From NCBI RefSeq assembly GCF_014646055.1, contig NZ_BMMS01000002.1:17729-81728 (forward strand): a stretch of 64,000 nucleotides of DNA. The letters run 5' to 3'. The number at the start of each line of letters is the position of its first letter. Position 1 is the stretch's first letter. This stretch comes from Wenjunlia tyrosinilytica. Its GTDB lineage: Bacteria; Actinomycetota; Actinomycetes; Streptomycetales; Streptomycetaceae. The notes under the pieces were generated by a model that did not search any database, had not been told where the DNA came from, and was given only the letters and a program-made list of their open reading frames with translations. The position numbers and the translations under genes were made by a program. Below are positions 17,567 to 25,726 of this stretch, piece after piece.

Positions 17567-19228
17567 TCAGACGGCACCCGCCCCCGTGAGCGAGCGGACC
17601 TCCAGTTCCGCGTACTTGCCGGCGTCCGGCTCCTCCTTGGACAGCAGGGTGGCGACCCACCCGAGCAGGAAGCCGAGCGGGATGGAGACCAGACCTGGGT
17701 TCTCCAGCGGGAACCAGTCGAAGTCCATCCCCGGGAAGAGCGCCTTGGGGTTGCCGGACACGACCGGCGAGAAGATCACCAGCGTGACCGAGCAGGTGAG
17801 GCCGCCGTAGATGCTCCACACCGCGCCCTGGGTGGTGAACCGCTTCCAGAACAGGCTGTAGAGCAGTGTCGGCAGGTTCGCCGAGGCGGCCACGGCGAAG
17901 GCCAGCGCCACCAGCGCCGCCGTGTTGAGCTTGTCCGCGAAGATGCCCAGCACGATGGCGATGACCCCGATGATGGCGGCCGCGATCTTGGCGACCCCCA
18001 CCTCCTCCTTCTCGCTGGTCCTGCCCTTGCGGATCACATTGGCCCACAGGTCGTGGGCGAACGAGGCCGAGGAGGCCAGCGTCAGGCCCGCCACCACCGC
18101 GAGGATCGTGGCGAACGCGATGGCGGAGATCGTCGCCAGCAGGATGGCGCCCCAGGTGCTGTCCGCGCCGCCGCCGAGTTCCTGGGCGAGCTGCGGCGCC
18201 GCGGTGTTGCCTGCCGCGTTGGCCGCGGAGATGGCCTTCGGGCCCACCAGGGCGGCGGCGCCGAAGCCGAGGGCGATCGTCATCAGGTAGAAGCCGCCGA
18301 TGATGCCGATGGCCCAGTTGACCGACTTCCGGGCGGCCTTGGAGGTGGGCACGGTGTAGAAGCGCACAAGGATGTGCGGCAGCCCGGCGGTGCCGAGTAC
18401 GAGCGCGAGGCCGAGGGAGACGAAGTCCAGCTTCGAGGTGCTGTCCGCGCCGTAGCGCAGGCCCGGCTCCAGGAAGGACTTGCCCTGGCCGCTGGCGTCG
18501 GCGGCGGCGCCGAGCAGCGAGGAGATGTTCCAGTCGAACTTGTTGAGCACCAGGACGGTGATCAGGAGGGTGCCCAGGATGAGGAGCACGGCCTTGATGA
18601 TCTGCACCCAGGTGGTGCCCTTCATCCCGCCGATGATCACGTACAAGACCATCACCAGACCGACCAGCGCGATGATCCAGCGGCGCGGCCCCTCGCCCGT
18701 GACGCCGAGCAGGAGGGCCACCAGCGAGCCCGCGCCGACCATCTGGGCGAGCAGGTAGAAGATGGAGACCACGATCGTGGAGGTGCCCGCCGCCGTGCGC
18801 ACGGGACGCTGCCGCATGCGGAAGGCGAGCACGTCGGCCATGGTGAACCGGCCGGAGTTGCGCAGCGGCTCCGCCACGAGCAGGAGCGCGACGAGCCAGG
18901 CGACCAGGAAGCCGATGGAGTACAGGAAGCCGTCGTACCCGTAGAGGGAGATGGCGCCCGCGATACCGAGGAACGACGCGGCCGACATGTAGTCGCCGGA
19001 GATCGCCACACCGTTCTGGAAGCCGGTGAACGAGCGGCCGCCCGCGTAGAAGTCGGTGGCGTCCTTGGTCTGCCGCCCCGCCCACACCGTGATGCCGAGG
19101 GTGATCAGGACGAACACCGAGAAGAGCGAGATGATCAGCGTGCGGTGGTCTCCGGCGTCGGAGGCTGCGAGCGGGTTCAGCGCTCCGGCGCCGTGGGACA
19201 TGGCGTGTGCCATGGTCTGCCCGGTCAT
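17567..19228 (-). CDS. actP: Cation/acetate symporter, ActP-like (SSS family)
   Basis: A 553-residue sodium:solute symporter with about thirteen membrane helices. Family signatures include DFYAGGRSFTGFQNG, ISGDYMSAASFLGIAG and GTAGLPHILVRFYTVP, the pattern of the acetate permease branch. It takes up short-chain monocarboxylates such as acetate by analogy with ActP. Its ATG overlaps the stop of the upstream DUF485 gene by four bases, so the two are coupled, the usual actP arrangement. A CRP-like palindrome lies upstream of the operon. Confidence 0.88.
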   Translation of the reverse strand: MTGQTMAHAMSHGAGALNPLAASDAGDHRTLIISLFSVFVLITLGITVWAGRQTKDATDFYAGGRSFTGFQNGVAISGDYMSAASFLGIAGAISLYGYDGFLYSIGFLVAWLVALLLVAEPLRNSGRFTMADVLAFRMRQRPVRTAAGTSTIVVSIFYLLAQMVGAGSLVALLLGVTGEGPRRWIIALVGLVMVLYVIIGGMKGTTWVQIIKAVLLILGTLLITVLVLNKFDWNISSLLGAAADASGQGKSFLEPGLRYGADSTSKLDFVSLGLALVLGTAGLPHILVRFYTVPTSKAARKSVNWAIGIIGGFYLMTIALGFGAAALVGPKAISAANAAGNTAAPQLAQELGGGADSTWGAILLATISAIAFATILAVVAGLTLASSASFAHDLWANVIRKGRTSEKEEVGVAKIAAAIIGVIAIVLGIFADKLNTAALVALAFAVAASANLPTLLYSLFWKRFTTQGAVWSIYGGLTCSVTLVIFSPVVSGNPKALFPGMDFDWFPLENPGLVSIPLGFLLGWVATLLSKEEPDAGKYAELEVRSLTGAGAV

Positions 19229-19644
19229 GCGTCGCCCTCCTTGCCGCTCAGGGTGCCGGTGGGGCCGCTCAGGGTGCCGGTGGGCTCGGACTGCCGCTGG
19301 TGCGGCACCTCCAGCGCCTCACGGAGGGCGTCGGCCTTCGGGTCGAGCCGGGAGTCGGCGTACCGGGCGTAGAGCCAGGCGATGACGAAGGTGGTCAGGA
19401 ACTGCAGCAGCCCGAGGACGAAGGCCACGTTGATGTTGCCGACCACGGTGGTGCCCATGAAGCCGCCCGCGTAGTTCGACAGCAGCACGTACAGCAGGTA
19501 CCAGGAGATGAAACCGACCGTGAGGGGGAAGGCGAAGTTGCGGAAGGAACGGCGCAGTTCGGCGAACTCCGGGCCCTCGTGGACCTGCGCGTAGCGTTCG
19601 ACGCCGGGGGGTCCCTGGCTCGCTCGGGTGTGTTCGGTAGTCAC
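19225..19644 (-). CDS. DUF485 family membrane protein, partner of the acetate symporter
   Basis: A 139-residue protein with two membrane helices (FPLTVGFISWYLLYVLLSNY and FVLGLLQFLTTFVIAWLYARYA), the YjcH/DUF485 fold that accompanies ActP transporters. The C-terminus contains a two-copy PTGTLSG repeat from a 21-base tandem duplication at about 19250-19291. It is the first gene of the two-gene operon. Its role in transport is not established. Confidence 0.85.
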   Translation of the reverse strand: MTTEHTRASQGPPGVERYAQVHEGPEFAELRRSFRNFAFPLTVGFISWYLLYVLLSNYAGGFMGTTVVGNINVAFVLGLLQFLTTFVIAWLYARYADSRLDPKADALREALEVPHQRQSEPTGTLSGPTGTLSGKEGDA

Positions 19645-20166
19645 TCGGTCTCCTCACGGCGGGGCCCGCGGGCAGCGGAACGGGGGAACTGAGAGCAAGG
19701 CGCACCGGGGGAACGTGATACGGATCACGTCCCCGAACGGTCCCGCGCATGTTAGGGGCGCCGAAGAGTGATCCAACAGGGATGGCCGGACGACTTGGGC
19801 TCAAGGGCCGCAACGGCTCGATGAACGGTTCGTTCTACAGGATGAGCGGCACGCGGCTCGCAGTTCGCCCGTTCGACCGACAACCGCCGTCCCGAGGCCC
19901 CCGGCGCGGCTCACCGGCGGGGGGATCGGGGGCGGCGGCCCGCGGGTACCGCCACCGTGCGCCGCCTCCGCCGCCTCCGCCGAGCATCGCGGCGCTCCCG
20001 GTGCCCTGTGAGAAGGACTCATTTTCCGTATTCCGAACGGAGATCCAGGAACAAACACTCGGAATCCATTGAATCGGGCCGATGGTCGGCGGTAGCTTCG
20101 CTCGTCATGTACCCGCCCAGGGCAATCACGCCCACGGGCGGTTTTTCAGGACGAATTGGAGATCCG
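19645..20166. promoter_or_regulatory. 522-base divergent spacer with acetate-operon promoter and CRP-like site
   Basis: No gene was found. On the minus strand TTGGAT (19771-19776) and TAACAT (19749-19754), with a 16-base spacer, form a plausible promoter for the DUF485-actP operon. The palindrome ACGTGAT-ACGG-ATCACGT at 19713-19730, which contains GTGA-N6-TCAC, lies just downstream of the predicted start of transcription. The remainder is G/C-rich spacer leading to the subtilase gene. Confidence 0.5.
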
Positions 20167-21714
20167 ATGGCTCCTGTCCCACCCCGGCGCAGACGTGTCG
20201 CCGCGGTTCCGCTGAGCTTCGCCGTGGCGGGGGCACTCGCCTGCCTGCCGCTCGCCGCCTCCACGGCGTCGGCCGCCGGCCACCAGGAGAAAGCCGCGGA
20301 CGGCCCGGCCCTGAGCTACGTGGTGAACACCAAGGCCAACCACGGCTATGTGAAGAAGGTCGAGCAGGCGGTACGTGACGCCGGCGGCACCGTGGTGATC
20401 TCGTACGAGCAGATAGGCGTCGTAGTCGCGCACTCGGCCAACACCGACTTCGCGAAGGAACTGCGCGGGGTCCGCGGTGTGCAGTCCGCGGGCGCCACCC
20501 GCACCGCTCCGCTCCAGTCCGCGGCCACCACCGAGGTCGGCGTGCCGGAGAAGGTGGACGCGAAGACGGCGGCCGCGCTGGCCCCCAAGTCCGCCAAGGC
20601 CTCGAAGGCGGGTCTCACGCGGGAACCGCTCGAGCCGCTCCAGTGGGACCTCGGCGCCATCAAGGCCGACAAGGCCCACGAGAAGACACTGGGCAGCCGC
20701 AAGGTCACCGTCGGTGTCATCGACACGGGTGTCGACGACAGCCACCCGGACCTCGCCCCGAACTTCGACAAGCGGGACTCGGTGAACTGCGTCGGCGGCA
20801 AGCCGGACGCCTCCGACGGCGCCTGGCGGCCCTACCCGGACTCGGCCGGCAACTACCACGGCACCCACGTGGCCGGGACGATAGCCGCGGCCCGCAACGG
20901 CATCGGCGTCTCGGGCGTCGCTCCGGGTGTGAAGGTCGCCGCGATCAAGGTGTCCCAGCCGGGCGACAGCCTCTTCTACCCGGAGAGCGTGGTCTGCGGC
21001 TTCGTCTGGGCCGGTGAGCACGGCATCGACGTGACGAACAACAGCTACTACGTGGACCCGTGGTACTTCAACTGCGTCGAGGACCCCGACCAGAAGGCGA
21101 TAGTCGACGCCATCGGCCGGGCCACCCGGTTCGCCGAGCACAAGGGCACGGTCAACGTCGCCTCGGCGGGCAATTCCAACTGGGACCTCGACGCCGACTC
21201 CATCGAGGACACCACCAGCCCCGACGACGGCACCCCGACCCCGCGGACCGTCGACCCGCACAAGTGCTTCGACGTCCCCACGCAGCTGCCGGGCGTGGTC
21301 TCGGTCTCGGCCACCGGCGCCAAGGCCGGCAAGTCCTACTACTCCAACTACGGCCTCGGCGTGATCGATGTCGCCGCCCCCGGTGGCGACCGCCGGGTGC
21401 TGCCGGACGCCCCGGCCGTGGACGGCCGGATCCTGTCCACCCTGCCGGACAACCAGTACGGGTACCTCCAGGGCACCTCGATGGCCGGTCCGCATGTCGC
21501 GGGCGTGGCGGCCCTGATCAAGAGCACCCACCCGTGGGCTCCTTCGGCCGTCGTACAGGCCCTGCTCAAGTTCGAGGCGGACGACGTGGCCTGCCCCACC
21601 CTCTACGACAGCGACGGCGACGGTGTCGCCGACGCCGTGTGCAAGGGCGGCAAGAGCTACAACGGCTTCTACGGCCACGGCATCGTGGACGCGCTGGACG
21701 CCGTCGAGAAGTAG
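20167..21714 (+). CDS. Secreted S8 family (subtilisin-like) serine peptidase
   Basis: A 515-residue secreted protease. A signal peptide covers about residues 1-37 (RRRR, then a hydrophobic core ending STASA). An inhibitor-type propeptide follows at about 45-150. The catalytic triad lies in VIDTGVDDSHPD (Asp), NYHGTHVAGT (His) and GTSMAGPHVAG (Ser). ASAGN provides the oxyanion asparagine. The start ATG has a GGAG ribosome site. The enzyme ends shortly after the catalytic domain, with a DSDGDGVAD calcium-binding-like loop and no C-terminal P-domain. It probably degrades extracellular protein. Confidence 0.92.
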   Translation: MAPVPPRRRRVAAVPLSFAVAGALACLPLAASTASAAGHQEKAADGPALSYVVNTKANHGYVKKVEQAVRDAGGTVVISYEQIGVVVAHSANTDFAKELRGVRGVQSAGATRTAPLQSAATTEVGVPEKVDAKTAAALAPKSAKASKAGLTREPLEPLQWDLGAIKADKAHEKTLGSRKVTVGVIDTGVDDSHPDLAPNFDKRDSVNCVGGKPDASDGAWRPYPDSAGNYHGTHVAGTIAAARNGIGVSGVAPGVKVAAIKVSQPGDSLFYPESVVCGFVWAGEHGIDVTNNSYYVDPWYFNCVEDPDQKAIVDAIGRATRFAEHKGTVNVASAGNSNWDLDADSIEDTTSPDDGTPTPRTVDPHKCFDVPTQLPGVVSVSATGAKAGKSYYSNYGLGVIDVAAPGGDRRVLPDAPAVDGRILSTLPDNQYGYLQGTSMAGPHVAGVAALIKSTHPWAPSAVVQALLKFEADDVACPTLYDSDGDGVADAVCKGGKSYNGFYGHGIVDALDAVEK

Positions 21715-22086
21715 CCGTCGTCACCCACTCGTCGCGAAGAGCGAGGCAGCGAGGCAGCGAAGTAACGAAATAGCGAGGCAGCGCAGCCTTCGGCGCGACA
21801 GCGGCCGGGCCGGGCGGGGATCGTTCCCCCTCCGGCCCGGCCGTGAACGTGCGTGCCGCCGGTCGCCGTTACGGCTCGACCAGCGTCTTCAGAGCGCTGC
21901 GGTCGTCCATGGAGGCGCGGCCAAGCATGCGAGACGGTCCGTCAGCAGCGGACGGCGACATGGCCTCGCGTTCCTGATGAACCATTACTCGCCCATCCGT
22001 CCTTCAATGTCCGTTCCATGCGCCGTACTTCACAAGGGCGACACTTCGGGAATCACTGTCGGCGGTGCCCCGTATCCTCTGGGATC
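21715..22086. other. 372-base spacer after the subtilase gene
   Basis: It starts with a degenerate GCGAGGCAGCGA-type repeat (about 21741-21785), then the terminator hairpin at 21802-21843. A possible minus-strand small ORF of 38 codons (21985 to 21869) is listed as an observation only. No other gene was seen before the exonuclease start. Confidence 0.5.
21802..21843. terminator. Terminator of the subtilase gene
   Basis: A perfect 12-base stem CGGCCGGGCCGG closes a loop that itself folds through GGGG and CCCC. It lies 88 bases after the protease stop. Confidence 0.75.
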
Positions 22087-23262
22087 ATGCCGGACCGAAT
22101 CGAAGCCGCACCGCCGACCGTTTGGCCCTCGGCGTACCCGGAGGGGTACGCGGTGGTGGACGTCGAGACCACCGGGCTCGGGCGCCACGACCGGATAGTC
22201 TCCGCGGCCGTCTACCGGCTCGACACGCGGGGGAACGTCCAGGACCACTGGTACTCCCCCGTCAATCCGCAGCGCGATCCGGGGCCGGTGTGGATCCATG
22301 GGCTCACCAGCGACATGCTCCAGGACGCCCCGCTCTTCCCGGAGATCGCCGACGAGCTGTCCGAACGGCTCGACGGACGGGTCCTGGTGGCGCACTACGC
22401 GGTCTTCGACTGGTCCATGATCGCCCGGGAGTACGCCCGCGCCGACCGTCAGGCACCCGTCGAGCAGCGGCTGTGCACCATCGAGCTGTCCAAGCAACTG
22501 CGCCTGCCCCTGCCGAACCAGAAGCTGGAATCCCTCGCCGCCCATTACGGCGTCGTCCAGGAGCGGGCTCACCACGCGCTCGACGACGCCCGGGTGTTGG
22601 CCGAGACCTTCCGCCCGAGCCTGCACCTGGCCGCCGCGGCGGGGCTGGCGCTTCCCCTGCTGGCGTGCCGCCCCGTGGAACTGCCGGCGCAGGTGGACGC
22701 GGAGTACCGCGCTGCCTCGTCCAGTTGGCGCACCTGGCGCGCCCCTCGCAAGCGCCCCGCCTGCCCCTATCCCAACCCCGGCCGTCTGGAGCCGGGCGGG
22801 CGGCTCACGCAGGGCATGAGGGTGGCGTTCTCCGGGGACACCGCCACGGACCGGGACACGCTGGAGGACCGGGCGACCGAGGCCGGGCTGCATGTGGCGA
22901 GCAGCATCAGCGGGCTGACCAGCCTGCTGGTCACCAATGACCCCGGGTCCTGGACGACGAAGGCACGCCGCGCCCGCGAGGTCGGCACCCCGATCGTGGA
23001 CGAGCACACCTTCGTGGAGCTGCTGGAGGACGTGGCTCCCGCCCCGGGCTCGGCCTCGGCCGACCTCGAGCCCGCCGCGGACCTCGAGCCCGCTGCCGAG
23101 CATGAACCGGCCCCGGCTGATCCTGGCGCCGCCCCGGCCGACCCTCCGGCCGCCCCGGCCGTACCCGTTCCCGAGCCCGTTCCCGAGCCCGTTCCCGAGC
23201 CCGTTCCCGAGGCCGCGGCCGAGTCCGCCGCCGAGTCCGCCGCCGCGGCTCCGGAGCGCTGA
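22087..23262 (+). CDS. DnaQ-like DEDDh exonuclease with BRCT-like domain
   Basis: A 391-residue protein. The 3'-5' exonuclease domain (about residues 18-190) has all DEDDh motifs: VVDVETTGLG (D25, E27), AHYAVFDWSMI, and HHALDDARV. A second domain at about 238-325 (GMRVAFSGDTATDRDTLEDR and TTKARRAREVGTPIVDEHTF) looks like a BRCT fold. A low-complexity tail of Ala, Glu and Pro with a repeated EPVP motif ends the protein. It probably trims DNA ends in repair or proofreading. Its partner polymerase is not indicated by context. Confidence 0.85.
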   Translation: MPDRIEAAPPTVWPSAYPEGYAVVDVETTGLGRHDRIVSAAVYRLDTRGNVQDHWYSPVNPQRDPGPVWIHGLTSDMLQDAPLFPEIADELSERLDGRVLVAHYAVFDWSMIAREYARADRQAPVEQRLCTIELSKQLRLPLPNQKLESLAAHYGVVQERAHHALDDARVLAETFRPSLHLAAAAGLALPLLACRPVELPAQVDAEYRAASSSWRTWRAPRKRPACPYPNPGRLEPGGRLTQGMRVAFSGDTATDRDTLEDRATEAGLHVASSISGLTSLLVTNDPGSWTTKARRAREVGTPIVDEHTFVELLEDVAPAPGSASADLEPAADLEPAAEHEPAPADPGAAPADPPAAPAVPVPEPVPEPVPEPVPEAAAESAAESAAAAPER

Positions 23263-23381
23263 GCGCCGTTCGGGTGGAGCCTCGGCGACGCGCCCGGCGA
23301 CCGATTGCTCCGGCGACCGGGGGCCACGCACCCTGGACGCCTCCCGGGGCACCCGGGGACCCCCGGTGAAAGGAAACTGCT

Positions 23382-23615
23382 GTGGCGCGGTGCGAGGTCT
23401 GCGGGAACGACTACGGGATGGCGTTCGAGGTCCACGCGCAGGGGGCGGTGCACGTCTTCGACTGCTTTGCCTGCGCGATCCACCGGATGGCGCCGATCTG
23501 CGAGCACTGCGGCGTCCGCATGGTCGGGCAGGGAGTGGAGGCGGACGGCCAGTGGTTCTGCGGCGCCCACTGCGCCCGCGCCGAGGGCAAGGTCGGCGTG
23601 GCCGACCACGTCTGA
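23382..23615 (+). CDS. Cysteine-rich small protein, metallothionein-like zinc binder
   Basis: A 77-residue soluble protein with eight cysteines: C4, C7, C28, C31, C40, C43, C60 and C64, plus H34 and H63 nearby. The pairs CEVC, CFAC, CEHC and CGAHC can form two zinc sites. The FCGAHCA ending resembles prokaryotic metallothionein-like families. GTG 23382 is preceded by AAAGGA, a good ribosome site. The function (zinc storage or a structural zinc-finger adaptor) cannot be decided from sequence. Confidence 0.75.
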   Translation: MARCEVCGNDYGMAFEVHAQGAVHVFDCFACAIHRMAPICEHCGVRMVGQGVEADGQWFCGAHCARAEGKVGVADHV

Positions 23616-23633
23616 CCCCGGCGACGGCATGTC

Positions 23634-23752
23634 CGGACCGGAGCCGGGCGGTGAGCCGGACCGGAGCCGGGCGGTGAGCCGGACCGGAGCCGGGCGGTAG
23701 CCGGACCGGAGCCGGGCGGTGAGCCGGACCGGAGCCGGGCGGTAGCCGGACC
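23634..23752. repeat. Tandem array of five 22-23 base repeats
   Basis: Five copies of CGGACCGGAGCCGGGCGGT(G)AGC plus a six-base partial copy run between the cysteine-rich gene and SURF1. Copies 1, 2 and 4 are 23 bases, and copies 3 and 5 lack one G. Otherwise they are identical, which points to recent slippage expansion. The array is probably variable between strains. Confidence 0.9.
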
Positions 23753-23764
23753 CTGGCTCGGTGA

Positions 23765-23793
23765 CCCCACGACCGGGAGGTACGGTCGTGGGG
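23765..23793 (+). promoter_or_regulatory. Hairpin that holds the SURF1 ribosome site in its loop
   Basis: A perfect 11-base inverted repeat (CCCCACGACCG / CGGTCGTGGGG) has GGAGGTA as its loop, and its last base is the G of the GTG start codon. The Shine-Dalgarno sequence is therefore the loop itself. It could act as translational control, as an attenuator, or as the terminator of the upstream gene. Confidence 0.5.
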
Positions 23794-24680
23794 TGTCGTA
23801 CCGCTTCCTGCTCTCGCGGCGATGGCTGATCCTCACCCTGGTCGCCGTCGCCCTGATCCCCACCATGATCAGGTTGGGTTTCTGGCAACTGCACCGCCAT
23901 GAGCACCGGGTGGCGAACAACCATCTCATCGCGGACAGCCTGGCCGCCGAGCCCGTACCCGTGCAGCGGCTCACCCGCCCCGGCGCCGATCTGCCGAAGA
24001 AGCTCACATGGCACCGGGTCACCGCCACCGGCCACTACGACAGCGCCCACCAGATCGTGGTCCGCCAGCGCACCGCCTCGGACGGCGGGCGCATCGGCTA
24101 CTACCTGATCACCCCGCTGGTCACCGCCGACGGCGACGCGGTCCTGGTCAACCGCGGCTGGATCGAGCCCGGCGACGACATCACCCGCTTCCCCCCGGTG
24201 CCCAGGACGGCGACCGGCGAGGTCTTCGTCGCCGGGCGGCTGCGCCCGGACGAGACCACGGCCTCCAGCGGCGTCAAGGACAAGTCCGGGATGCCCGACC
24301 GCCAGGTCATGCTGATCAGCAGCGTCAAGGCGGCCAAGTTGGTCCCGCACCGCCTGCTCAGCGGCTACATCGAGCTGACGGGCACCACTCCCCGTCCCCC
24401 GGCCGGGCAGCCCGAACTCGTCCCCGCCCCCGACCACTCGGGCATCGGCCCGCACTTCGCCTACGCGGTCCAGTGGTGGCTGTTCGCCTCGATGGTCCCG
24501 GTCGGCTGGGTCGTCCTGGCCAGGCGTGAGCGCAAGGACCTCCTGGAAGCCGCGGCGCGGCAGCAGGCCGGTGCAGGTCCCCGACCGGGCGGGAGCGACG
24601 ACGAGCCCGTTCCCGCCCCTGCCGCCTCCTCGGCAGGCGCCACCGCCGGCGCCTCCTCCCCCGGCTCCGCCTCCGAGTAG
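23793..24680 (+). CDS. SURF1 family cytochrome c oxidase assembly protein
   Basis: A 295-residue membrane protein with an N-terminal helix (WLILTLVAVALIPTMIRLGFWQLHR) and a C-terminal helix (YAVQWWLFASMVPVGWVVL) flanking the conserved soluble SURF1 domain (VLVNRGWIEPGDD; GYYLITPL). SURF1 assists insertion of heme a into cytochrome oxidase. The C-terminal 50 residues are an Ala/Pro/Ser/Gly tail with no predicted fold. The start is GTG with GGAGG upstream, inside a hairpin. No oxidase genes are adjacent. Confidence 0.9.
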   Translation: MSYRFLLSRRWLILTLVAVALIPTMIRLGFWQLHRHEHRVANNHLIADSLAAEPVPVQRLTRPGADLPKKLTWHRVTATGHYDSAHQIVVRQRTASDGGRIGYYLITPLVTADGDAVLVNRGWIEPGDDITRFPPVPRTATGEVFVAGRLRPDETTASSGVKDKSGMPDRQVMLISSVKAAKLVPHRLLSGYIELTGTTPRPPAGQPELVPAPDHSGIGPHFAYAVQWWLFASMVPVGWVVLARRERKDLLEAAARQQAGAGPRPGGSDDEPVPAPAASSAGATAGASSPGSASE

Positions 24681-24755
24681 AAGGACTCCTGCGGGAAGAC
24701 GCTCGGTGCTCCTGGGCATCCACCAGCGTCCGGACCGGAGGAGGGGGCACCGCAC

Positions 24756-24878
24756 GTGCCGGGACTGATCGAGGACTACGCGCTCATCGGTGATCTGCAC
24801 ACCGCGGCGCTCGTCGGGCGGGACGGCTCGATCAACTGCCCGATCGGTCCCGCCCGTAGGCCCGCGGCAGTAGCCTGA
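24756..24878 (+). pseudogene. N-terminal remnant of a GH15 (glucoamylase/trehalase-like) gene
   Basis: A GTG start behind GGAGGAGGGGG opens a 40-codon frame beginning PGLIEDYALIGDLHTAALV and GRDGSINCP. This matches the conserved N-terminus of bacterial GH15 proteins (IEDYALIGD-TAALV--DGSIDW). After residue 29 the similarity stops and the frame ends in an unrelated TGA six bases before the next gene. All catalytic parts are gone, so this is a deletion remnant that kept its start signals. Confidence 0.75.
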
Positions 24879-24883
24879 GCGCC

Positions 24884-25645
24884 ATGGATCTTGGATTGGA
24901 AGGCCGGGTCTACATCGTCACCGGCGCCACTCGCGGGCTCGGCTTCGCCACCGCGCGCACGCTCGTCGACGAGGGCGCGCTCGTCGTCGCCACCGGACGC
25001 AAGGAGGAGTCCGTCGCCTCCGCCGTCACCGCGCTGGGCGGGTCCGAGCGGGTCCTCGGCATCCCCGCGGACAACGCCGACAGCGATACCGCGGAGCGCC
25101 TGATCGCCGCCGCCAGGAGCCGCTTCGGGCGCTTCGACGGCATCCTGATCAGCGTCGGCGGGCCTCCGGCGGGAGCCGTCACCGCCGTTGACGACGACCA
25201 GTGGCGCGACGCCTTCGAGAGCGTCTTCCTCGGCGCCGTCCGGCTCGCCCGCTCGGCCGCCCACGAGTTGGGCGAGGGCGGGGTCGTCGGCTTCGTGCTC
25301 TCCGGCTCGGTGCATGAGCCGATCCCGGGCCTGGCGGTCTCCAACGGCCTGCGGCCGGGCCTCGCCGGATTCGCCAAGACGCTCGCCGACGAGCTCGGCC
25401 CGCGCGGCATCCGGGTGGTCGGCCTGCTGCCCGCGCGGATCGACACCGACCGGGTGCGCGAGCTCGACGCGCTGTCGGGCGACGCCGAGGCCACGCACGA
25501 GCAGAACTGCTCGAGGATCCCGCTGCGCCGCTACGGCACACCGGAGGAGTTCGGCAGGACGGCGGCGTTCCTGCTCTCCCCCGCGGCCTCGTATCTGACG
25601 GGGCTGATGCTGCCGGTGGACGGCGGCGCCACTCGCGGCTGGTAG
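24884..25645 (+). CDS. SDR family oxidoreductase with altered catalytic residues
   Basis: A 253-residue short-chain dehydrogenase/reductase fold. The cofactor motif TGATRGLG and the C-terminal LPVDGG are intact. The active-site Tyr and Lys are missing: aligning GLRPGLAGFAKTLADELG with the helix of FabG places Ser153 at the Tyr position and Arg157 at the Lys position, with Ser140 at the usual 13-residue distance. It may be a non-classical SDR or a binding protein rather than a typical reductase. It starts six bases after the GH15 remnant stop. Confidence 0.85.
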   Translation: MDLGLEGRVYIVTGATRGLGFATARTLVDEGALVVATGRKEESVASAVTALGGSERVLGIPADNADSDTAERLIAAARSRFGRFDGILISVGGPPAGAVTAVDDDQWRDAFESVFLGAVRLARSAAHELGEGGVVGFVLSGSVHEPIPGLAVSNGLRPGLAGFAKTLADELGPRGIRVVGLLPARIDTDRVRELDALSGDAEATHEQNCSRIPLRRYGTPEEFGRTAAFLLSPAASYLTGLMLPVDGGATRGW

Positions 25646-25726
25646 GAGCGGCCGGCGCCGGGGCCCATGGCGGCCCCGGCCGCGCGGCCACTGGTCCCCG
25701 CCGCCCGCGGCCCCGCCGCCCGGCGG

